From contig JADINB010000125.1 of assembly GCA_017694275.1 (NCBI GenBank), positions 1 to 12,208 on the forward strand: a DNA stretch of 12,208 nucleotides, in the 5' to 3' direction. The notes beneath the pieces were generated by a model. It was not told where the DNA came from. It did not search any database and was given only the letters and a program-made list of their open reading frames with translations. Every line of letters starts with the position of its first letter. Position 1 is the stretch's first letter. The translations under genes were made by a program, and so were the position numbers. Below, in pieces: positions 7,079-12,208 of this stretch. The stretch comes from Candidatus Egerieousia excrementavium (GTDB lineage: Bacteria; Bacteroidota; Bacteroidia; Bacteroidales; UBA932).

Positions 7079-7843
7079 ATGAGCGGTTTTAACATATTCC
7101 TTGCAATAATGGCCGGCATCGCGGCAATCGTATTCTTTACGCTATACCATATAACGGCCGGATACGGCAAATTCGTCACAGGAAAGTGGGGAATTACTGT
7201 CAACAACAAACTTGGATGGGTATTGATGGAATCTCCTGTATTCATACTCATGACCATACTCTGGATATGCAGCGACAGGATGCTGCAGCCTGCCATACTT
7301 GTGATTTTCATACTTTTCCAACTGCACTATTTCCAGCGTTCGTTTATCTTTCCACTGATCTTAAAGGGGAAAGGCAGGATGCCGATTGCAATAGTGGCAA
7401 TGGGGGCACTCTTCAACATGCTCAATGCAGCAATGCAGGGAGGATGGCTCTTTTATGTTTCAGAACCCGACAGGTATGGCCTGCAGTGGCTCTGTACGCC
7501 GCAGTTTGTCTGCGGCACCATTGTGTTTCTAGCCGGAATGGCCATAAACATTCACTCCGACAGTGTTATAAGGCATCTCAGGAAAGACCCGGCAGATACT
7601 GGACACTATCTTCCGGAAAAGGGGCTGTACAGATATGTGACTTCCGCGAACTATTTCGGAGAATTGATGGAGTGGTGCGGATTTGCATTGCTTACCTGGA
7701 GTTGGGCAGGTGCGGTTTTTGCACTCTGGACTTTTGCCAACCTCGTCCCTCGCAGCGACACCATATATAAAAGATATAAGACTGAATTTAAGGAACAGAT
7801 GCAGGAAAAAAGGCTCAAACGCATCTTCCCATACATATATTGA
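7079..7843 (+). CDS. 3-oxo-5-alpha-steroid 4-dehydrogenase (SRD5A-type 5-alpha-reductase)
   Basis: A 254-residue integral membrane protein with the full length and motif order of the steroid 5-alpha-reductase family (PF02544), which reduces the delta4 double bond of 3-oxo-delta4 steroids with NADPH. By-eye comparison with human SRD5A2 shows E51 (MESP, for E57), the active-site tyrosine Y84 in LHYFQRSF (for Y91), the NADPH segment AINIHSDSVIRHLRK with N157, H159 and D161, GLYRYVTSANYFGELMEW with N191 and E195, and R225 in NLVPRSD. The C-terminal PYIY matches the family's P-F-I-F ending. The paired His just after that Arg in human enzymes (H230-H232) is replaced. It is the first gene of a tight operon with an ene-reductase and two SDRs, which supports a steroid or bile-acid substrate. 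A fatty enoyl or phospholipid-type reductase remains possible. Confidence 0.85.
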   Translation: MSGFNIFLAIMAGIAAIVFFTLYHITAGYGKFVTGKWGITVNNKLGWVLMESPVFILMTILWICSDRMLQPAILVIFILFQLHYFQRSFIFPLILKGKGRMPIAIVAMGALFNMLNAAMQGGWLFYVSEPDRYGLQWLCTPQFVCGTIVFLAGMAINIHSDSVIRHLRKDPADTGHYLPEKGLYRYVTSANYFGELMEWCGFALLTWSWAGAVFALWTFANLVPRSDTIYKRYKTEFKEQMQEKRLKRIFPYIY

Positions 7844-7845
7844 CA

Positions 7846-9078
7846 ATGGAACCAAAACTTTTCACACCTGGCAAGATAGGCCCGCTGACCATAAGGAACA
7901 GGACAATACGCTCTGCTGCGTTTGAAAACATGGCATATGGAAACAGCCCGTCCGAAACACTCTTCAACTACCATACGAGTGTTGCTGCCGGAGGAGTCGG
8001 AATGACGACAGTCGCATACGCTTCGGTGACACAAAGCGGACTTTCATTTGCCAACCAGCTATGGCTCAGACCGGAAATCATACCGGAATTGAGAAAACTC
8101 ACTGATGCAATCCATAAAGAGGGAGCTGCAGCCTCAATACAGATTGGCCACTGCGGCAACATGAGCCACAGAGGCATAACCAAATGTACGCCCGTATCGG
8201 CCTCCACCGGATTCAACCTCTACTCCCCTACCTTCCACAGAGGACTTACCGAGACAGAAATAACAGAGATGGCCAAAGAGTTCGGCAACGGAGTAAGACT
8301 TGCCAGAGAGGCCGGATTCGACTGTGTGGAGGTACATGCAGGACACGGCTATCTGATAAGCCAGTTCCTTTCGCCATATACCAACAGGAGGAAAGACAAA
8401 TATGGAGGACCGCTTGAAAACAGAATGAACTTTATGCGGCTCTGCATGGAACAGGTCATGGAGGCGGCAAGAGACGATATGGCCATTGTGGCAAAAACCA
8501 ACATGAGCGACGGGTTCAAGGGGGGCAACGGCATTGAAGAAGGGCTCGTAATTGCCAGGGAGCTAAAAAAATGCGGAGTCCACGGGCTGGTGCTCAGCGG
8601 AGGCTTTGTAAGCAAGGCGCCGATGTATGTGATGAGGGGGGCGATGCCAATAAAGACACTGACTCATTACATGACTACCTGGTGGCTGAAATATGGTGTA
8701 AAGATGGCCGGAAAGTATATGATTCCTACTGTTCCGTTCAAGGAGGCCTATTTTCTGGAAGATGCACTCAAATTCAGGGAAGCAATTCCAGACTTGCCGC
8801 TAATATATGTCGGAGGGCTTGTTGCAAGAGACAAGATAGACATGGTGCTCGACAGTGGCTTTGAATTTGTACAGATGGGCAGGGCGCTTCTCAACGATCC
8901 CTCCTTTGTAAACAAACTTAAGACCGGCGAGTGTGAAAGGTGCAATTGCGGCCACTCCAACTACTGCATAGGCCGTATGTATACCATTGAGATGGCATGC
9001 CACAAGAATCTGACCGAAAAACTGCCCCGCAGATTGGAAAAGGAGATTGACAGACTTGAAAAAAAGTGGAGCGAATAG
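7846..9078 (+). CDS. Old Yellow Enzyme-family FMN ene-reductase (BaiCD/BaiH core domain)
   Basis: A 410-residue FMN TIM-barrel of the NADH:flavin oxidoreductase/OYE family. Visible landmarks are LFTPGKIGPLTIRNR at the N-terminus, the FMN-contact segment IQIGHCGN (Q99), the active-site segment VEVHAGHGYLISQFLSPYTN with H164, H167 and Y169, DKYGGPLENR, and the phosphate-binding YVGGL and MGRALLNDP near 322-352. BaiCD, BaiH and 2,4-dienoyl-CoA reductase share this core but run to 640-670 residues with Fe-S and FAD/NADH domains; here the protein stops soon after a cysteine cluster (C363, C366, C368, C374, C385) that resembles the Fe-S site of those enzymes. The ATG at 7846, 2 bp after the upstream stop, is preferred to a TTG at 7840. 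From its neighbours it likely reduces a 3-oxo-delta4 (or delta6) steroid, perhaps giving 5-beta products; that is inference. Confidence 0.85.
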   Translation: MEPKLFTPGKIGPLTIRNRTIRSAAFENMAYGNSPSETLFNYHTSVAAGGVGMTTVAYASVTQSGLSFANQLWLRPEIIPELRKLTDAIHKEGAAASIQIGHCGNMSHRGITKCTPVSASTGFNLYSPTFHRGLTETEITEMAKEFGNGVRLAREAGFDCVEVHAGHGYLISQFLSPYTNRRKDKYGGPLENRMNFMRLCMEQVMEAARDDMAIVAKTNMSDGFKGGNGIEEGLVIARELKKCGVHGLVLSGGFVSKAPMYVMRGAMPIKTLTHYMTTWWLKYGVKMAGKYMIPTVPFKEAYFLEDALKFREAIPDLPLIYVGGLVARDKIDMVLDSGFEFVQMGRALLNDPSFVNKLKTGECERCNCGHSNYCIGRMYTIEMACHKNLTEKLPRRLEKEIDRLEKKWSE

Positions 9079-9079
9079 C

Positions 9080-9928
9080 ATGGAGCAGAAGAGAGAGAAA
9101 ATGGCCGTTGCACTTGTCACGGGAGCTAGTTCCGGCATAGGATTTTATTATGCGCAGGAGCTTTCCAGAAGAGGATACAACGTGCTTATGGTAAGCAACC
9201 AGGAAAAGGAACTTTCCGAAAAGGCCATGATAATATCGCAAAATACCGGTGCCATGCACCTGGATGCCGATACTCTCGAAAATTGCGCTGGAAAGGAAAA
9301 ATGGGTTTCAACATTTTATGCAGACCTCTCGAAGCAGGAAGCAGCCCACCAGCTCTTCGACTTCTGCAATGGTAAAGGGCTGGAAGTCGAGATATTGGTA
9401 AACAATGCAGGCATCTTTATTTTCAATGACATTACAGATTGCAGCATGCAAAGGATAGACCTGATTCTAAAACTGCATGTCTATACTGTCACCATGCTGT
9501 GCAGGCTATTTGGAGAAAAAATGGCCGAAAGAGGACATGGATACATTCTGAACATGTCTTCGCTTGCCTCCCATACCCCGTTTCCGGGAATATCACTATA
9601 CTCGGCAACGAAAAGCTATCTAAGGAACATGAGCATGGCCCTGCGGCTGGAACTCAAGGAAAAAGGGGTTAATGTACTTACCGTTTCGCCAGGAGCCGTG
9701 GCCACAGACCTCTATTCTCTGCCACGGAACCTGCAGAGACTGGGGGTAAGGATAAAAGTCATATACAGGCCTGAAAAGCTGGCACAAAAGGCTTTGGACA
9801 AGCTTTTCAAGGGAAGGAGAGAATTTGTCCCCGGCTTTGTAAACCGTTTTTTCAAGCCATTATACGCCCTCATGCCAGATAATGTCAGACTGTGGATCAG
9901 AAAAAAGACCGCATCGTTCAAAAAGTAG
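9080..9928 (+). CDS. Short-chain dehydrogenase/reductase, hydroxysteroid-dehydrogenase-like (SDR 1)
   Basis: A 282-residue classical SDR. Visible are the cofactor motif TGASSGIG (14-21), NNAG (108-111), and the catalytic triad S161, Y174 and K178 in MSSLASHTPFPGISLYSATK. The C-terminal part beyond the Rossmann fold is long and basic. The opening ALVTGASSGIGFYYAQELSR and the overall shape recall the HSD17B3/HSD17B12 (3-ketoacyl reductase) branch, which contains steroid dehydrogenases. There are about 20 extra residues between beta-strand 2 and the DLS strand (HLDADTLENCAGKEKW region). The ATG at 9080 follows the upstream stop by one base, with GTGGAG eight bases before it; an in-frame TTG at 9047 would overlap the ene-reductase gene and is less likely. 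In this operon it is a good candidate 3-beta- (or other) hydroxysteroid dehydrogenase, but the position and stereochemistry are not readable from the sequence. Confidence 0.8.
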   Translation: MEQKREKMAVALVTGASSGIGFYYAQELSRRGYNVLMVSNQEKELSEKAMIISQNTGAMHLDADTLENCAGKEKWVSTFYADLSKQEAAHQLFDFCNGKGLEVEILVNNAGIFIFNDITDCSMQRIDLILKLHVYTVTMLCRLFGEKMAERGHGYILNMSSLASHTPFPGISLYSATKSYLRNMSMALRLELKEKGVNVLTVSPGAVATDLYSLPRNLQRLGVRIKVIYRPEKLAQKALDKLFKGRREFVPGFVNRFFKPLYALMPDNVRLWIRKKTASFKK

Positions 9929-9935
9929 AGGCTGA

Positions 9936-10751
9936 ATGGAAAAGCGTGTAATAATAACCGGGGCGACAGGGGGAATCGGAAAGGTTGTATTGAGGCATCT
10001 TCTTGGTAACGGATATGTTGTCTATGCAGCCTGCAGGGATGAATCCAGACTGAAAGAATTTTCAGACTGCATGCCGCAAAGGCTGCGCCCCCTCATGCTC
10101 GACATGGAGTCGCTTGATTCTGCCGTACAATTCTGTGAAACTGTGACAGACAAGCTGTCCGGACACCGTATCGACATGCTTATAAACAATGCAGGAATGA
10201 TTGCACCCGTTCTTGAAAATACCGCAGATGGCTATGAACGCTCGCTTCAGGTGAATTACATCGCGCCCAAACTGATAACCGAAAGACTTATGCCGCATAT
10301 CGCCAAGGGCGGAAAGGTTATAAACACACTCTCTTGTACGATAAAAAACGGGAACTTTGTTCCTTTGCAAAAAGATATTACAAAAGACAGCTGCAGAGAA
10401 AGCACAATCTCAAGTCTTAAACATTACAGCGACGCAAAATACATGATGGCGCTCTTTACCATAAATTTGGCACTGGAACATAAGGATATAACCGTATGTG
10501 CGGCAGACCCTGGAATAGTAAATACAGGAATCATCACCATGCACCGCTGGTATGACCCGCTGGCAGACATATTTTTCAGACCGTTTATAAAGAGTTCGGC
10601 ACAGGGAGCGCGCCCCATAATCAACGCAGTCGGGTTTACAGGCACAAACGGCAATGGCAAGGTACTGTTTTTCAAAGGGAACAAAATAACCGGACTTAAC
10701 AGGAAATTCTATGCCGCAGCAGGAATGGAAAAGGAAATAACCATATTGTAA
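9936..10751 (+). CDS. Short-chain dehydrogenase/reductase, retinol-dehydrogenase-like (SDR 2)
   Basis: A 271-residue SDR, clearly different from SDR 1. It has ITGATGGIG (7-15), NNAG (84-87), N107, S133 (NTLSC) and the YxxxK pair Y164-K168 in HYSDAKYMM. The 31 residues between the catalytic Ser and Tyr, longer than the usual 13 or so, place it near the retinol dehydrogenase/protochlorophyllide-reductase-like group, as does NNAGMIAP and the substrate loop after CAADPGIVNTGI. An R33 after AAC in the beta-2 position hints at NADPH preference. It starts 7 bp after SDR 1 with AGAGG just upstream. In context it may act on a second hydroxyl/oxo position of the same steroid-type substrate, or on the opposite face at C3; this is inference. 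A general aldehyde or retinol-type reductase is the alternative. Confidence 0.8.
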   Translation: MEKRVIITGATGGIGKVVLRHLLGNGYVVYAACRDESRLKEFSDCMPQRLRPLMLDMESLDSAVQFCETVTDKLSGHRIDMLINNAGMIAPVLENTADGYERSLQVNYIAPKLITERLMPHIAKGGKVINTLSCTIKNGNFVPLQKDITKDSCRESTISSLKHYSDAKYMMALFTINLALEHKDITVCAADPGIVNTGIITMHRWYDPLADIFFRPFIKSSAQGARPIINAVGFTGTNGNGKVLFFKGNKITGLNRKFYAAAGMEKEITIL

Positions 10752-10761
10752 GCAAGATATT

Positions 10762-11457
10762 ATGAAAAAGATTTTAATTGCTGTTGTCACATTATTGGCA
10801 GTCTGTAATGCCAGGGCTCAGGACAGCCTGAAAATCAACTCTGAAAAACCGCAAATGGAAGATGTGCTCACACTGTTGGATGCAATGGATATATACATAT
10901 ACAGATTCAATGCAGAGGAGTTTCTAAAACATAAATACAACGTCTCCTTCTTTGTAGACGAATATATGGATGGGGTGAAAAAAGAGCGCACAAATACACT
11001 TCACATGGGTGCCAATATACAGTCTGTAAAGATCTATCCGCAAGAGCAATGGGATGCGGCAAGAAAGCAGCATGGCCTTGGACCAGACGAAGATGATTTT
11101 GTACGTATAAAGACTGTCTCGATTATAGTACGCAAAAATTCAGACACCACCGCTATGGCTACATTTGCAAGCCCTGGTGCAGGAAGAATGGGAGTAAGCC
11201 TGGAACAATACCCTGCCGGACCCGACAGCGTCTATTTCTACAGTTCCCGCCCCTTCACCCTGGAGGCAGTGCCCGATACCGGTGCTGTAGAGATTCCCCT
11301 TGTCCTCTATGGCTCGGGATGGTACGACGAAAGGTACAATATTGTCCGCTTCTGCGGAGAGAGCCGCATAGACCCGCAACTTAAAGCGGGAATTCTCAAA
11401 AATCTGCCGCATTACTATATTCTGGGAGTAATATTCACCCCAAAAGAAGAACGGTAA
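10762..11457 (+). CDS. Exported protein of unknown function, last gene of the operon
   Basis: A 231-residue protein that I do not recognise with certainty. The N-terminus is a standard signal peptide (MKKILIAVVTLLAVCNARA, cleavage before QDS). The C15 in LAVC is not in a convincing lipobox, so a soluble periplasmic protein is more likely than a lipoprotein. The mature part looks mixed alpha/beta: EDVLTLLDAMDIYIYRFNAEEFL is probably helical, followed by strands (KYNVSFFVDEYMDG, TVSIIVRKNSD, DSVYFYSSRPFTLE), and it ends with HYYILGVIFTPKEER. No catalytic motif or repeat is evident. It starts 10 bp after SDR 2 and shares its strand, so cotranscription is very likely. A role in handling or sensing the operon's substrate at the envelope is possible but not shown. 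Confidence 0.75.
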   Translation: MKKILIAVVTLLAVCNARAQDSLKINSEKPQMEDVLTLLDAMDIYIYRFNAEEFLKHKYNVSFFVDEYMDGVKKERTNTLHMGANIQSVKIYPQEQWDAARKQHGLGPDEDDFVRIKTVSIIVRKNSDTTAMATFASPGAGRMGVSLEQYPAGPDSVYFYSSRPFTLEAVPDTGAVEIPLVLYGSGWYDERYNIVRFCGESRIDPQLKAGILKNLPHYYILGVIFTPKEER

Positions 11458-11532
11458 ACCGGCACGAATACCATAATCTCCCGGTCTTTCCGAACACTTG
11501 TACTCCAGAAAGGGAGAGGAAAGCGGTGACTG

Positions 11533-11573
11533 CCATGACAAATTTCATAAGTCGGATACAGACTCTGTCATGG
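11533..11573 (+). promoter_or_regulatory. Hairpin downstream of the steroid-type operon
   Basis: CCATGACA and TGTCATGG pair perfectly over 8 bp (a G-T pair extends the stem), and the 25-base loop can form an inner AGTC/GACT stem. It lies 75 bp after the last stop codon and is followed by TAATTTAC, not a proper U-tract. It could be a 3' stabilising stem or a weak terminator. Confidence 0.3.
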
Positions 11574-11672
11574 TAATTTACAGCATTGAGTATAGAACTG
11601 TTCTGTCAAAATGGTAAAATTTACGTTTTTACATGTTTTCCACGACAACCTGTAATATATTGCAGAATAAAA

Positions 11673-11731
11673 TAAACTGCAAGCCGAGAGCAGTGACAAT
11701 CCATCTGTTTGGAGAGATATGAAAACGAAGT
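11673..11731 (+). repeat. Intergenic repeat, copy 1
   Basis: This 59-bp unit is repeated at 11901-11959 with a single mismatch (T11700 against G11928). It begins TAAACTGCAAGCCGAGAGC and ends GAAAACGAAGT. The 3' half, CTGTTTGGAGAGATAT (11705-11720), also occurs inverted at 11814-11829. Confidence 0.85.
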
Positions 11732-11829
11732 GCCGGTTGCAGAAAGCATGTGCGGTGCAAACCTGTTTGCAGCAGCAGAGGCTTAGAGCAACCGCAAGTG
11801 CCGCAAGGCACGGATATCTCTCCAAACAG
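11705..11829 (+). ncRNA. Large stem-loop with GNRA-type hairpin, possible structured RNA
   Basis: CTGTTTGGAGAGATAT (11705-11720) and ATATCTCTCCAAACAG (11814-11829) give a perfect 16-bp closing stem. Inside lie CGGTTGC/GCAACCG (11734-11740 with 11788-11794), a hairpin GCAAA-CCTG-TTTGC (11757-11770), and GTGCC-GCAA-GGCAC (11798-11811) with a GNRA tetraloop. Nested stems of this kind suggest a folded RNA or a palindromic mobile repeat. I do not recognise it as a known RNA family. Confidence 0.35.
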
Positions 11830-11863
11830 GGAATAGAAATCAAACAAATAGATTTCCCGCCAC

Positions 11864-11904
11864 AGCCGAGGCGCAGCGTGATTGTAAACGAAGTTTAAAC
11901 TAAA
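11864..11904 (+). repeat. Intergenic repeat, shortened degenerate copy
   Basis: AGCCGAGGCGCAGCGTGAT followed by AAACGAAGTTTAAACTAAA (11886-11904) matches both ends of the longer units but lacks about 19 bp in the middle: AGCCGAG and AAACGAAGT begin 22 bp apart here and 41 bp apart in the other two copies. Confidence 0.55.
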
Positions 11905-11969
11905 CTGCAAGCCGAGAGCAGTGACAAGCCATCTGTTTGGAGAGATATGAAAACGAAGTTTAAACTAAA
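11901..11969 (+). repeat. Intergenic repeat, copy 2
   Basis: The first 59 bp match copy 1 with one difference. The unit continues as TTAAACTAAA, so AAACGAAGTTTAAACTAAA occurs at both 11886-11904 and 11951-11969, a tandem arrangement with a 65-bp period. The segment contains the palindrome GTTTAAAC. Confidence 0.85.
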
Positions 11970-11973
11970 ACCC

Positions 11974-11988
11974 TATTGTAAGACAATA
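11974..11988. promoter_or_regulatory. Short dyad upstream of the lipoprotein gene
   Basis: TATTGT-AAG-ACAATA is a perfect 6-3-6 inverted repeat, 41 bp before the ATG at 12030. It has the size of a dimeric regulator's operator; no regulator gene is in the window, so this is only a candidate. Confidence 0.3.
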
Positions 11989-12029
11989 CAGACAGAAAAC
12001 CTCTCTATTCAAAAGATACAATAAAAACC

Positions 12030-12208
12030 ATGACAATGAAAACTTTGAAAACAATACCGGTGATGCTTCTTGCAGCGGCGCTTCTCTCTTGCGAGAAGTC
12101 CGGTCCTGAGAATCCTGATCCTGTAGTTCCTCCGGTTCCGGAAGAGAACACTCTGGAAGTAGACAAGACAGATATTTCACTGTGCTATCTGGAGCGCGAC
12201 ACCATAAA
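12030..12208 (+). CDS. Surface/periplasmic lipoprotein, N-terminal part
   Basis: The frame is open from the ATG at 12030 to the window edge (59 full codons). The N-terminus is a lipoprotein signal: a basic start (MTMKTLKT), a hydrophobic core (IPVMLLAAALLS) and the lipobox LLSC with C21 as the lipidated residue. A second ATG at 12036 would shorten it by two residues. After the cysteine come EKSGPENPDPVVPPVPEEN, an acidic, proline-rich linker usual in Bacteroidota lipoproteins, and LEVDKTDISL, which resembles the opening strand of a BACON or other Ig-like domain. Acidic residues after the cysteine could act as a surface-export signal. The function cannot be told from this fragment. It is separated from the upstream operon by the repeat region and probably has its own promoter. 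Confidence 0.75.
   Translation, partial: MTMKTLKTIPVMLLAAALLSCEKSGPENPDPVVPPVPEENTLEVDKTDISLCYLERDTI

Larger units (their letters stand above)
11458..12029. other. 572-bp stretch without a supported gene
   Basis: No frame here has the start context, composition or recognisable motifs of a gene. It holds an 8-bp inverted repeat soon after the operon (CCATGACA 11533-11540 with TGTCATGG 11566-11573, with an inner AGTC/GACT stem), a cluster of related repeats at 11673-11969, and a dyad at 11974-11988. It then becomes the leader of the lipoprotein gene. A clear U-tract terminator for the operon is not seen. Confidence 0.6.

Noticed and set aside
7840..7845. TTG start for the OYE-family gene
   Set aside because: It overlaps the stop codon of the 5-alpha-reductase gene and adds two residues only; the ATG at 7846 fits the family N-terminus.
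9047..9079. TTG start for SDR 1, 11 codons upstream
   Set aside because: It would overlap the ene-reductase gene by 32 bp, while the ATG at 9080 sits one base after the stop with a purine-rich GTGGAG at a suitable distance.
10795..10806. Lipobox in the exported protein at the operon end
   Set aside because: LAVC lacks the usual Gly, Ala or Ser before Cys, and ARA-Q downstream is a better signal peptidase I site.
11732..11885. Insertion sequence flanked by AAACGAAGT direct repeats
   Set aside because: The segment has no transposase and contains pieces of the same repeat, and AAACGAAGT occurs three times as part of the repeat unit, so it is not a convincing target-site duplication.
11568..11910. 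Two overlapping minus-strand open frames of about 90 codons with many Cys and Leu
   Set aside because: They run through the repeat and hairpin region, have unusual composition, no recognisable motif and no start context; the repeats explain the sequence.
11673..11969. CRISPR array
   Set aside because: The repeats are too long, are not evenly spaced, and the between-copy sequence contains the repeat itself; no cas genes are in the window.

Overview
The window looks like a chromosomal segment from a gut-type member of the Bacteroidota, most likely the order Bacteroidales. The evidence is the repeated promoter element TAnnTTTG (the Bacteroidota -7 box), the near absence of Shine-Dalgarno sequences, a tmRNA tag reading GENNYALAA, and families typical of that group: a seven-TM HD phosphodiesterase, DUF2461 and DUF3108-like proteins, and a proline-rich lipoprotein. 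I cannot name the genus from sequence alone.

Left part (1-4787). The C-terminal part of a LysE-type exporter (+) converges on ugd, UDP-glucose 6-dehydrogenase (-). An intergenic region then carries back-to-back promoters, a structured and possibly attenuating ugd leader, and the complete tmRNA gene ssrA (+) with its terminator. Next, on the minus strand, are a 7TM-HD cyclic-di-AMP phosphodiesterase-like protein (PgpH type) and, upstream of it, a small multidrug resistance (SugE/Gdx-like) exporter.

Middle (4788-7078). An exported serine esterase (+) converges, with overlapping stop codons, on a two-gene minus-strand unit of a DUF2461 protein and a DUF3108-like exported protein. A 74-bp divergent promoter region separates this unit from the next operon.

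Right-centre (7079-11457). This is the highlight: a tight five-gene plus-strand operon with gaps of 2, 1, 7 and 10 bp. It encodes a membrane 3-oxo-5-alpha-steroid 4-dehydrogenase (SRD5A-type 5-alpha-reductase), an Old Yellow Enzyme/BaiCD-type flavin reductase reduced to its core domain, two different short-chain dehydrogenases, and an exported protein of unknown function. The combination of two ene-reductases and two hydroxysteroid-dehydrogenase-like enzymes is what a pathway modifying the 3-oxo-delta4 A-ring of bile acids or steroid hormones would need. It resembles the 5AR/5BR/3beta-HSDH clusters reported, as I recall, in gut Bacteroidales that make isoallolithocholic acid. The substrate here is inferred, not shown.

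Right end (11458-12208). A 572-bp stretch without a gene contains a repeat cluster with strong hairpin potential and a short dyad. It is followed by the start of a lipoprotein gene that runs off the window.
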